Assembly (NCBI GenBank): GCA_963807975.1 | Contig: CAWEDV010000001.1 | Coordinates: 1,798,001 to 1,862,000, forward strand | Length of the DNA: 64,000 nt | From: JAACFF01 sp963807975 | GTDB taxonomy: Bacteria; Chloroflexota; Anaerolineae; Promineifilales; Promineifilaceae | Reading direction: 5' to 3' | In this document: positions 32,707 to 41,329 of the stretch, piece after piece | Layout of the letters: the number at the start of each line of letters is the position of its first letter | Position numbering within the stretch: position 1 is the stretch's first letter | The notes under the pieces: generated by a model | What the model was told of the DNA's origin: nothing | Database searches by the model: none | Seen by the model: only the letters and a program-made list of their open reading frames with translations | Translations under genes and position numbers: made by a program

Positions 32707-33869
32707 CTGTCAGCCTTTTTGTCGCTGTCGCGCAGCCGCGCGTCGGGTGTTGGAGAGCCACCTAAGGTTGCACCAACTCGCCTTCCCCACCGGCGCATAC
32801 GAGAGCGACTGCGAGCCATGATATAGCGAGTTCGTTTCCACTCTCGATCGAGTATGGAGACCTCGGGGGGTGTCACGTTCCATTTGACCACGGCTGAGGC
32901 CCAGGTTAAGCCACCACCAAAACCGACAAAGACAATATTGTTGTCAGGTCGCAGTAAGCCTGCCTCGACAGCGTCACAGAGGGCGATGGGTATGGATGCG
33001 GCGGATGTATTGCCTACACGATCCACATTGGTGAAGAATATTTCCCTGGGCATCTTCAATTTCTTGGCTACCCGGTCGATGATGCGCGTGTTGGCCTGGT
33101 GAGGAACGATCAGATCGACATCCTCAAGCGTAAGGCCCGCTTTCCTGAGAACCTCCTGGATAGAAGTGTGGACAACATTGGAGGCAAACCGGAAGACTTG
33201 ACGGCCGTTCATGGCAATAGCGCTGCGATCGTGACCATTGCCCAAATACTCCGGTCCCAAAGTGGGTACGGGATTATGATAGATGGCAGGCAAGCGCAAA
33301 AGATTGCCACCAGAGCCGTCGGAACGCATCGTGGCTGCCATCAGACCACCAGGGATGCTGGAGCCTTTGAGCACCACAGCCCCTGCCCCATCTCCAAATA
33401 GTATGCAGGTACTGCGATCCGTCCAATCGAGTACACGGGACATTGTCTCGGAGCCAATGACGATGGCATTGCGCACAGACCCGGTGGCAATGGACTGCGC
33501 AGCCATGTTTAAGGCATAAACAAATCCAGAACAAGCTGCAGCCAGATCAAAGGCTCCAGCCCGGGTCGCGCCAAGGTAATCCTGCACCCGGCTCGCAGTC
33601 GAAGGAAAAATATATTCGGGGGTAGATGTGGCCACGATGATCAGATCGACCTGGGAAGGGTGTAAATTTGCCACAGCCAGCGCCCGGGCAGCAGCTTCAA
33701 ATGCGAGCGTGGCGGTTGTTTCGTTTTCGGCCGCGATATGTCTTTCTCGAATCCCTGTTCGCGCATAGATCCATTCATCAGATGTATCCACGATTTGGGC
33801 CATATCATCGTTTGTTAGAATCCGGTCTGGCAAAAAGCTGCCCCAACCGACAATGTGGGCATATTTCAT
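32703..33869 (-). CDS. fabH: 3-oxoacyl-ACP synthase III (FabH), with C-terminal basic extension
   Basis: 388 residues. FabH condenses acyl-CoA with malonyl-ACP to start fatty acid synthesis. The triad is present: Cys in DLAAACSGFVYAL, His in LIVPHQANTRII, Asn in RVGNTSAASIPIAL. SDEWIYARTGIRERHIA is the usual N-terminal motif. Normal FabH ends near GLTWASAVVKW; here about 55 more residues follow, rich in Arg (RSRSRMRRWGRRVG), with no known domain. No fab genes are adjacent. The extension's stop overlaps the convergent gene by 4 bp. Confidence 0.92.
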   Translation of the reverse strand: MKYAHIVGWGSFLPDRILTNDDMAQIVDTSDEWIYARTGIRERHIAAENETTATLAFEAAARALAVANLHPSQVDLIIVATSTPEYIFPSTASRVQDYLGATRAGAFDLAAACSGFVYALNMAAQSIATGSVRNAIVIGSETMSRVLDWTDRSTCILFGDGAGAVVLKGSSIPGGLMAATMRSDGSGGNLLRLPAIYHNPVPTLGPEYLGNGHDRSAIAMNGRQVFRFASNVVHTSIQEVLRKAGLTLEDVDLIVPHQANTRIIDRVAKKLKMPREIFFTNVDRVGNTSAASIPIALCDAVEAGLLRPDNNIVFVGFGGGLTWASAVVKWNVTPPEVSILDREWKRTRYIMARSRSRMRRWGRRVGATLGGSPTPDARLRDSDKKADS

Positions 33870-34173
33870 AATTGTGTTGATCGATCCAGTCTATATGGTT
33901 TCAGTGTGAGAATGAACAGAAACCCATTACAATATGAGCAACCATCATTGGTTATATATTTACCGTGTATGATTGGAGTCGATTATTAACAGTTTGGCTA
34001 TGCGCAGTATTGTAGTCAGTGGGCCGCCCGCGGCAGCACCGCCTTGCTGTTTCATCATTCCAGTCACTTATTGTAGTTTCCTTACATGTGCAGAACCCTG
34101 GGCAGATGATTGAGTTACGAAAAAACAGAATAAGCACATTTAGGCAAAAGATCGAATAAACACAGCGCGCACC
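33870..34173. other. Intergenic region between divergent fabH and protease genes
   Basis: 304 bp without a supported gene. It should hold both promoters, but I could not identify a convincing -35/-10 pair. One 77-codon frame on the minus strand has no ribosome binding site or protein-like composition and is not called. Confidence 0.5.
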
Positions 34174-36306
34174 ATGGTAGAACATAATCGAAAATGGACA
34201 ACACGTAATATATTGATCCTCGTTTTAAGCGGGTGTCTATTGTTGATGACGTCTATATTCCTACTGGGAGCCGGCGCATTGACAGGTCTATATTTTTACT
34301 CTCGTGGTGAGGAACAACTTCAAAACACACCAATCGTTGAAAGCCAGCCGGTTGCGCCCTCACAGCAGCCTACGGTACTGCCGGTGCCCGACGCGGCCCT
34401 GGCCACGCTGCCACCGGTCCCAGATATATTACCTACCTTACTCCCGACCCCAACTTTGATCCCGGCGGCAACCCCCTTCGTGGAGAACACGTCGCCGCCG
34501 TCGTCGAAGCTGGCCCTTGATCTTCCAGCAGCTCTTGATCAGCAGGTGCTTCCCGAGCGTGCAGAGGCAGATCTCGAGCTTCTATACCAGGTGCAGTACC
34601 CAGAATACGATTACTTTGAGACTGCCGTTATCCTGGCAGGATTTGAGGTAGGGGATCGCTCTTTCCAACGTCCAGCATTTGAAATTGGAGACCGGCAGCT
34701 GTTTCGCACGGACGAAGGCAATGTCGAGGGAACGCTGGTAGTAATCAGCGATCATGCCTATTTCTGGGTAGATGACGCCCTTTACCTAGAGGAAGGAACC
34801 CTTGCGGCTGCTGCCCAACGATTGGAGGATGAATTCTTACCCCGAACCAACCATCTTTTTGCCCAACCATGGACGCCAGGAATTGATGGCGATGAGCGTT
34901 TCTCCATTCTGCACTTAGCCGGCAATGGGAACGAATACGAACTTGGCTATTTCAGCGACCAGGATGAATATCCACGCACACTTTTCCGTGATTCCAACGA
35001 GCAAGAAATCGTTTATCTTAATATGGGCCAACTAGAATTGGGCAGCGATCTCTATTTTGGCACGCTGCTGCATGAATTACAGCATCTTTTCCAGTGGAAT
35101 CTGGATAAAAACGAAGCGACTTGGCTCAATGAAGGACTGTCACAACTGGCAGAGAAGTATGGCGGGCTGGACACGGCCAATCCGGAAGCTTATCTGGCAA
35201 GGCCTGATACACGGCTGGACCGTTGGGAATACAATGAAGAGATCATCGATGCTCACTACGCCAACAGTTATTTGTTCGCGATCTATATCTGGGAACAATT
35301 GGGCGAAATGGGCATTTACGAATTGGTGCGCCAACCGTCCAATGGGTTGGCTGCAGTTAAAAATGTTCTCGAAGGTTTCCAACCGGAGCGCAGTCTAGAG
35401 CAGTTTATCAGCGATTGGACGGTGGCCAATTTCCTGGATGACAGCAGTTTAGGTGAAGCCTACGGCTACTCCACGCTCGATTTGAGCCAACCAACCTATC
35501 AAGATCGGGCGCGTGAAGAAAGTTATTCTGACTTTCTGGAGTTGGAACAGTTAGCCGTACATTATTTCGATCTCGATCACAGTGGACCAGTTACGGTTTC
35601 ATTTGCCGGGGACAGCACCGCCAGGCTAATTGACGCACCGCCGGTAAGTGGCGAACAGATGTGGTACGCGCCCCCAGCAAATGATACGCATGCACAATTA
35701 ACAGCGCCGTTCGATTTGCGCGAACTGGATCGGGCAACACTGGATTTCGATGCCTGGTATGACCTGGAAAACGGATTTGATTTTGCCTATGTTTCAGTAT
35801 CCGACGATCAGGGATCATCTTGGACGATCCTCGCACCGCATAATTGGACCTCAGGAGATTATGGGCCTGGTTTCAGCGGTTCCAGCTCAGCAGCAATAGG
35901 CCAGAACAACGGCTGGGTTCATGAGTCCCTTGCCCTGGATAGTTTTGCTGGGCGGGAGATTCTGCTGCGCTTTCATGTTATTGCCGATTTTGAATCCGTT
36001 GGACGAGGTTTCGCTTTGGATAATATCTCTATCCCAGAGCTCGGGTATTTGCACGATGCAGAAACGGTCGACGGTCGTTGGCTGGCACAGGGATTTTTGC
36101 AGACAGGTTGGCTGCTGCCTCAGCGGTGGTCCGTGCAGGTTATCAAGCATGGGACAGCTCCAGAGCTGCTGCCCCTACCTTTAGACGCATTTAATCGGAC
36201 CCAGGAAACAATCACGCTGGGTGAAGAGGGTGGGACATTAGTTGTTGTACCGCTTACGCCGTTCGTAGACGAAACGGCAAGCTATTGGTTAGAGGTGAAA
36301 AAGTAG
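34174..36306 (+). CDS. Secreted M6/immune inhibitor A-like metalloprotease
   Basis: 710 residues. A signal anchor (residues 12-40) is followed by a Pro/Thr-rich linker to about residue 110. The catalytic domain has the zinc motif TLLHELQHLFQW (HExxH), followed by ATWLNEGLSQLAEKYGG with a likely third-ligand Glu. The C-terminal third is a beta-sandwich region with DFAYVSVSDDQGSSWTIL and FALDNISIPEL, like the domain that follows M6 catalytic units in immune inhibitor A. It should act on the cell surface. The substrate is unknown. It is a stand-alone gene divergent from fabH. Confidence 0.78.
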   Translation: MVEHNRKWTTRNILILVLSGCLLLMTSIFLLGAGALTGLYFYSRGEEQLQNTPIVESQPVAPSQQPTVLPVPDAALATLPPVPDILPTLLPTPTLIPAATPFVENTSPPSSKLALDLPAALDQQVLPERAEADLELLYQVQYPEYDYFETAVILAGFEVGDRSFQRPAFEIGDRQLFRTDEGNVEGTLVVISDHAYFWVDDALYLEEGTLAAAAQRLEDEFLPRTNHLFAQPWTPGIDGDERFSILHLAGNGNEYELGYFSDQDEYPRTLFRDSNEQEIVYLNMGQLELGSDLYFGTLLHELQHLFQWNLDKNEATWLNEGLSQLAEKYGGLDTANPEAYLARPDTRLDRWEYNEEIIDAHYANSYLFAIYIWEQLGEMGIYELVRQPSNGLAAVKNVLEGFQPERSLEQFISDWTVANFLDDSSLGEAYGYSTLDLSQPTYQDRAREESYSDFLELEQLAVHYFDLDHSGPVTVSFAGDSTARLIDAPPVSGEQMWYAPPANDTHAQLTAPFDLRELDRATLDFDAWYDLENGFDFAYVSVSDDQGSSWTILAPHNWTSGDYGPGFSGSSSAAIGQNNGWVHESLALDSFAGREILLRFHVIADFESVGRGFALDNISIPELGYLHDAETVDGRWLAQGFLQTGWLLPQRWSVQVIKHGTAPELLPLPLDAFNRTQETITLGEEGGTLVVVPLTPFVDETASYWLEVKK

Positions 36307-36347
36307 GCTCAAAGCTGCCGGATTATTTGAGGGCCACTACAGGCAGC

Positions 36348-37658
36348 CTACGTGTTGACCGTCATCTCTTGCAGAGGGAGTTCGCCGGTTGCCCGATCAA
36401 GCTCATCCTGATGCGGTTGTTCTTCAATTAACAATACTTGGGGAATAAAAAAGCCGGCAATCCCCAAAATCAAGGTAACAGCTCCACCGACAATAAACCA
36501 GCTTTGGATGCCAAGAAGATCGGCGATTGGCCCGGCAATGAGCAAGCTCAATGGAGCCATCGCTTTCGACAAGCTGCCAAGAAGGGTAAACACCCTGCCC
36601 TGCATCCCTGGAGATACCACTGCTTGCATAATTGCCAGCAACGGGCCGTCGATCATAGGAATCATAAAACCAGCACAGGAAGCCATCGCTGCGGCCAAGA
36701 AAAATAGACTGGCCGGCATCAATCCCAAGAAGAATATACTTAATCCAAGAAAGACCAAACCTAGAAGCGTGGTCACAATTCGTCTTTTGAATCCGCCCCA
36801 AAGACTGAGCAAAACGCCCCCGATCAGCATGCCGATCCCTGCCGCAGCCTCGATGGCGCCAAAGTGCCACGCGGTGCCCGAGAAATGACCCTTTACCAGT
36901 AGGGGAATCAAAGAAAAAACCGGCGTCAGCACCAGATTTACCAACATAGCCAGGCTCATTAAGATGATCAGCGAGGACCGAGACCGTACGTAGCGCAGGC
37001 CGTCGCGCAGTTCATTCCAATAGGAGGCAGCTGGCATACCCTCTCCTTCTTTAAGTTCCTGTTCTTTTGGCTGCGGTATGTGGATGAACAATAGGGGCAC
37101 GATCGCGAAAAGAGCAGTCAATACGTCAATAGCCAAGACACCTTGCAGAGGAAGGATGGCCAAAAGCAGGGCGCCCAAAGGGGCTGAGGCAATATTCATC
37201 GCTCCGTTTAGGGTTTGATTGAGTCCCTGGATTTTGGTTAGTTTTTCTTCGGGAACCATCAGCGTCGTAGAGGCCATCATGGCCGGCCAATGGAATGCTC
37301 CCCCTAGAGATCGGATAAAGAGCAGTAGATAAACATGCCAAATCTGGACCACCCCTGTGGCGAAAAGGTAGGCGAGCAATACCGTCGCTGCAGCCACAAG
37401 AATGTCTGCAAAAAGCATGGTCAAGCGACGGTTCCAGCGATCGACGAGCACACCGACGAAAGGACCAAGAAAAATCTGTGGCAGGAGTCCAACAAGGGTC
37501 GCCAGTGCTAAGATAGTCGCCGAACCCGTTTCTTGTGTGAGCCACCATATCAACGCAAACTGAACCAATTGGCTGCCTAGCAAAGAAACGGCCTGGCCAA
37601 TCCACAAAATGAAAAATGGGCGCATGGTAGTCGGAGTAGCTGCGTTATTTGTTTTCAT
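36348..37658 (-). CDS. MFS exporter, macrolide-efflux-like
   Basis: About 436 residues with twelve membrane helices. FFILWIGQAVSLLGSQLVQFAL and PFVGVLVDRWNRRLTMLFAD (the loop 2-3 motif with Arg and Asp) are typical of the Mef/MFS_3 group of drug exporters. A central cytoplasmic loop (PKEQELKEGEG) separates the halves. The substrate is unknown. The start is ATG 37658, with a GTG just before it at 37661; AGAGAGAG serves as ribosome binding site. A consensus-like promoter and an AT-rich set of inverted repeats lie upstream. Confidence 0.85.
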   Translation of the reverse strand: MKTNNAATPTTMRPFFILWIGQAVSLLGSQLVQFALIWWLTQETGSATILALATLVGLLPQIFLGPFVGVLVDRWNRRLTMLFADILVAAATVLLAYLFATGVVQIWHVYLLLFIRSLGGAFHWPAMMASTTLMVPEEKLTKIQGLNQTLNGAMNIASAPLGALLLAILPLQGVLAIDVLTALFAIVPLLFIHIPQPKEQELKEGEGMPAASYWNELRDGLRYVRSRSSLIILMSLAMLVNLVLTPVFSLIPLLVKGHFSGTAWHFGAIEAAAGIGMLIGGVLLSLWGGFKRRIVTTLLGLVFLGLSIFFLGLMPASLFFLAAAMASCAGFMIPMIDGPLLAIMQAVVSPGMQGRVFTLLGSLSKAMAPLSLLIAGPIADLLGIQSWFIVGGAVTLILGIAGFFIPQVLLIEEQPHQDELDRATGELPLQEMTVNT

Positions 37659-37686
37659 CACTCTCTCTTGCTAGTAGTTAATCAAT

Positions 37687-37715
37687 ATCCTAATGTTTTT
37701 TGTTAATATTGTCAA
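37687..37715 (-). promoter_or_regulatory. Promoter of the MFS exporter with AT-rich operator-like repeats
   Basis: On the minus strand, TTGACA (37710-37715), 17 bp, and TAGGAT (37687-37692). Around and upstream of it (37680-37760) the DNA is very AT-rich and repeats TCAATAT/ATATTGA and ATCAAT/ATTGAT in both orientations, as a repressor operator would. Confidence 0.6.
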
Positions 37716-37863
37716 TAGTTTATCAATATTATTGCTATTGATGTTGATATTATTGGTTTTTTACGCAAGATAATCACCATACAGCGTCTGGCAGTAGTGA
37801 CTCTGAGCCGCTATCTGTGCTATACTTCGTGCCGCGCAAACAAGTTCAATTGGAAAGAGACCG

Positions 37864-38628
37864 ATGCGATATAAGAACCCAAGAGCGATTGCTCGCATGC
37901 GTGAAGCGGGCAGGATGGTGGCAGAGTGTTTTGCCATTTTAGAAGATAATATTCAACCAGGGGTATCCTTGAGTGTGTTGGATAAACTGGTTGAGGATTA
38001 CATCGCAAAGCAAGGAGCACAACCTCTCTATAAAGGTTACCAAGGGAGTTCAGCCGAACACCCTCCCTTCCCGGGCGTAATTTGCGCTTCAGTCAATCAT
38101 GAGATCTGCCATGGGTTGCCGGATGACCGCATTCTCAAAGATGGCGATTTGATCGGTATCGACATTGGACTCAAGCATCGTGGCTATTGTGGTGATGCCT
38201 GCTATACATTCCCAGTTGGCAAGGTGTCCCCTAAAGCAGAGCGGCTCATGGCTATCGGCAAGGAGGCCCTGCAGGTGGGCATTGATGCGGCCCAACCCGG
38301 TGGATACTTACACGATATCGGCAGAGCGATCCAGGGTTATGCAGATATGCAGGGAGTAACGGTAGTGCATGAATGGGGTGGTCATGGAATCGGCCGTGCA
38401 CTGCACGAACCACCATCAGTTTCCCATATTCGGCAGGCGACCAAGGGGCCTAAACTCAGGCGAGGTATGACTTTTACTATCGAACCGATGATCAATGCCG
38501 GCACCCATGAATGGTTTTTGCTTAATGATGGCTGGACGGTAGTAACTGCCGATGGAGCATTGAGCGTTCAGTACGAGCATACAATCGCCATCACCAAAGA
38601 TGGACCGCGGATACTAACCAAGCGCTAG
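37864..38628 (+). CDS. map: Methionine aminopeptidase, type I
   Basis: 254 residues, typical type I length without an extension. It removes the initiator methionine from nascent proteins using two metal ions. All ligands are visible: Asp in LIGIDIGLK, Asp in YCGDACYTF, His in GGHGIGRALHEPP, Glu in MTFTIEPMI and Glu in VQYEHTIAI. GGAAAGAG lies about 5 nt before the ATG. It is not in the usual secY-adk neighbourhood and stands alone here. Confidence 0.96.
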   Translation: MRYKNPRAIARMREAGRMVAECFAILEDNIQPGVSLSVLDKLVEDYIAKQGAQPLYKGYQGSSAEHPPFPGVICASVNHEICHGLPDDRILKDGDLIGIDIGLKHRGYCGDACYTFPVGKVSPKAERLMAIGKEALQVGIDAAQPGGYLHDIGRAIQGYADMQGVTVVHEWGGHGIGRALHEPPSVSHIRQATKGPKLRRGMTFTIEPMINAGTHEWFLLNDGWTVVTADGALSVQYEHTIAITKDGPRILTKR

Positions 38629-38719
38629 TTCAAGCAGCAGTTTTGGCATTCATCTGCATCCAATTGGAGCTTAGCAGCCAAAAGATCTGGCCGCTTCAGG
38701 GCAACTCACTTATTTCACT

Positions 38720-39835
38720 CTAGAGCGCAGTGGTAGTTGGCTTAGTGCTGGATGATTCTTCCTTGGAATCATCAGGCCAGGGCTCAATATCAAAGATCTT
38801 GCAGTATAAATAGCGTCCCACGACCAGGGCCGAGCTGATCAAGGGCACGATGATTAGGGCCGTGAGGATGCCGACCAGGGAAAGAGAAGCAACAACGGCG
38901 ATGAAGACAACTGCGGGGTGCAGCCGCAATTGCTCGCTCATGATGCGCGGCCGAAGCCACATGTTCTCCAAAGCCTGAATTAGACTAAAAACGCTAACGA
39001 CCAAAACCATAAACCAAAAATTAGGCATGGGCAGGAAAGCTGAACCGGCCACAAAGGCAACAATGCCGGCGATGATAGTTACAATCAGCGGTCCTACAGT
39101 AAAAATGATGTCAAACACGGCGGCCAATACGCCAAAAGCTAACGCTCCAGGCAAGCCCATTAAGGCTGCAGCCAGGCCGGTCAAGAAACCGACAACAAGC
39201 ATCAGGCGCAGCTGGCCCGCAAAATAGCGACCCCATGCTCTGCGCACGTCCAGGTAGAGGCGGCGAAAATCAGGCTGATAGGGATCGGGCACGATGCCCA
39301 ACAGCCATTCACGCAACCTCGACCAATCTAGCAGCAGGTAATAGGTGGTTACGATTACAACCGTGACCCAAACCAAGTTGGTCGACGTGGATGAAAGGAC
39401 ATTGATCAGCAGATTTGGCCGTGTGACGCCTTGAGTTAGAGCAGGCCAGTTGGCCAGAAGAGCATCAAGCGGGATATCTATATTGAAGATCGTGACCGGC
39501 TGGGCCAATACGGACTGCACCAGTAGGGTAATGGTCTCCAACTGCTCGCTAAGACTGGCTATCAGGACGGGGATAAAGGGAGCCATAGTGGCTGCAGCAG
39601 CGATCAGGGCCGCAAGAAAGATGACATATACCAAGAGGACCACTGTTTGCCTGGTCAGGCGGCTGCGTTTGCTAACCCGATTGACCAAGGGATTCAATAC
39701 ATAGGCCAATAGAGCAGAAATCGCCAGAGGGCCGATAAGATCTCGTGCGGATACGACGAGCCATAGCATTCCTCCAAGGAGGAGAATAAGCACAAAGTAT
39801 CGGGTTGTTAGGCTCCAGCTTTTGCTCTCTTGCAT
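38720..39835 (-). CDS. AI-2E/PerM family membrane protein
   Basis: About 371 residues with seven or eight membrane helices. Members transport or gate small molecules, some Na+/H+ or autoinducer-2; the substrate cannot be deduced. Diagnostic parts are LAISALLAYVLNPLVNRV near the N-terminus, VTVVIVTTYYLLLDWSRLREW and GLPGALAFGVLAAVFDIIFTVGP in the middle, and LHPAVVFIAVVASLSLVGILTA at the end. ATG 39835 is taken as start; a TTG at 39874 would add 13 polar residues. It is convergent with map. Confidence 0.85.
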   Translation of the reverse strand: MQESKSWSLTTRYFVLILLLGGMLWLVVSARDLIGPLAISALLAYVLNPLVNRVSKRSRLTRQTVVLLVYVIFLAALIAAAATMAPFIPVLIASLSEQLETITLLVQSVLAQPVTIFNIDIPLDALLANWPALTQGVTRPNLLINVLSSTSTNLVWVTVVIVTTYYLLLDWSRLREWLLGIVPDPYQPDFRRLYLDVRRAWGRYFAGQLRLMLVVGFLTGLAAALMGLPGALAFGVLAAVFDIIFTVGPLIVTIIAGIVAFVAGSAFLPMPNFWFMVLVVSVFSLIQALENMWLRPRIMSEQLRLHPAVVFIAVVASLSLVGILTALIIVPLISSALVVGRYLYCKIFDIEPWPDDSKEESSSTKPTTTAL

Positions 39836-40030
39836 GCTCAACCGGTTGCATTTCCTGTCGCCTTTTCTGGGCAATCGGATTTTGTTTGGTCAGATTAGTA
39901 TAGCATCATTCTACAATACAAACTTACATTAGATAATAATTCCCTTAGGCAAAACAGTAGGGTATCCTCCCTGACCGTACTCTCATTTTGTGTTAGAGTA
40001 AACAGTCTAGTAATAAACGGAGGATAGTCT

Positions 40031-40642
40031 TTGCTCGCATTCTTGTCCCAAGGGTTAATACTGGGAGGAACGGCAGCGGCACAGCCGGGGCCACTACAAG
40101 CGTATTTGCTATCGCAAACGATGAACGTCGGCTGGCGGCGCACTTTGCCGGCGGCTTTTGCTCCGCTGATCAGCGATATTCCCATCGTTCTTCTGGTACT
40201 CCTGGTGCTCACGCGAACGCCGGAATGGTCTTTGCAGCTTCTGCGCATTATCGGAGGAATCTTTCTTCTATATCTGGCGTATGAAGCTTATCGCAGTTAT
40301 CGTACGGCCATTACAGAAACCGCCCCATCGGTGCCGACCACCCAAAAAGGGGTGCTCAATGCGGCCTTGATGAATCTGCTCAATCCAAACCCGTACATAT
40401 TCTGGGGGACAATAGCCGGCCCCATATTGATTGCCGGTTGGCGACAATCTCCTGGAAATGGCGTAAGTTTTGTGCTTGGCTTTTATCTGACCCTCATTGG
40501 TGGCTTCATGGCCTTTATCATCCTATTTGCATTGACTAAGCGCCTTGACGTCCGTGTGAGCCGGGTACTGAGTGCCTTATCGGCCGTGGCCTTATTGTTT
40601 TTTGCTTTATACCAGCTTTGGTTTGGCATCAGCCAATGGTAA
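40031..40642 (+). CDS. LysE-family amino acid exporter
   Basis: 203 residues with six membrane helices. The LysE/RhtB signature is near the start: GGTAAAQPGPLQAYLLSQT, with the conserved PGP. LLRIIGGIFLLYLAYEAYR and LNPNPYIFWGTIAGP are the other conserved parts. It would export an amino acid or related compound; the substrate is unknown. The start is TTG 40031, supported by GGAGG about 7 nt upstream. The next gene begins 16 bp downstream. Confidence 0.88.
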   Translation: MLAFLSQGLILGGTAAAQPGPLQAYLLSQTMNVGWRRTLPAAFAPLISDIPIVLLVLLVLTRTPEWSLQLLRIIGGIFLLYLAYEAYRSYRTAITETAPSVPTTQKGVLNAALMNLLNPNPYIFWGTIAGPILIAGWRQSPGNGVSFVLGFYLTLIGGFMAFIILFALTKRLDVRVSRVLSALSAVALLFFALYQLWFGISQW

Positions 40643-40658
40643 AGAGGAGTGTGCCATC

Positions 40659-41279
40659 ATGAAACCTATTGAATTGCGAACGCGCCAGGTCGGGCCATGG
40701 GGAATGAATACCTATGTCCTGGTTTGCCGGGAAACGGGACAAAGTGTCCTAATCGATCCCGGGGCCGATCCGGACACACTAGAATTAATGCTGACTGATA
40801 CCGAGCCACAAGCAATCTGGCTCACCCATACACATGCCGATCATATTGGCGCCCTAGATGAAATGCGCAAGCGACTCGATGTCCCGCTATTTGCTCACCC
40901 CGGTCCGCACGCTGGAAATATGGAATTGGATGCGGATAACTGGCTGCATCATGGGGACCTGGTTCAGGTTGGCAAGCACACATTGCAAGTTTATCATACA
41001 CCAGGGCATATTGGAGATCAGATCTGTTATGCCGTGAGGGATGCTACTATCAATATAGTTGGAGATACGATATTTGAAGGCGGGCCAGGAAAAACCTGGT
41101 CTTCCGAACAGTTTCAAACCACATTAAAAACACTACAGGAGGTCGTCTTAACCTGGCCCGATGAGATGATCTGCTATCCGGGGCACGGCCCCAGTTTCCG
41201 CTTAGGAGATATGCGCGCACCAATCGAAGCGTTCCTGGCCAAAGAGCACGGAGATTTTTATGGGGATGCGGAATGGTAG
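40659..41279 (+). CDS. Metallo-beta-lactamase fold hydrolase (glyoxalase II-like)
   Basis: 206 residues. The metal motif THTHADHIG (HxHxDH) is intact, with further ligands in VYHTPGHIGDQ, INIVGDTIFEGG and CYPGHGP. The compact size and the start GPWGMNTYVLVCRETGQSVL fit the glyoxalase II-like/YcbL group, which hydrolyses thioesters or related substrates; the exact one is unknown. GAGGAG lies about 10 nt before ATG 40659. It is co-directional with the LysE gene at 16 bp and probably co-transcribed. Confidence 0.9.
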   Translation: MKPIELRTRQVGPWGMNTYVLVCRETGQSVLIDPGADPDTLELMLTDTEPQAIWLTHTHADHIGALDEMRKRLDVPLFAHPGPHAGNMELDADNWLHHGDLVQVGKHTLQVYHTPGHIGDQICYAVRDATINIVGDTIFEGGPGKTWSSEQFQTTLKTLQEVVLTWPDEMICYPGHGPSFRLGDMRAPIEAFLAKEHGDFYGDAEW

Positions 41280-41329
41280 ATGTGAACCGGCTTGTTATGT
41301 CGTGTGATATCTGATAAACTGCCATTGAA

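Noticed and set aside
33952..34185. 77-codon minus-strand ORF between fabH and the protease
   Set aside because: No ribosome binding site, unusual Cys-rich composition and overlap with the protease start.
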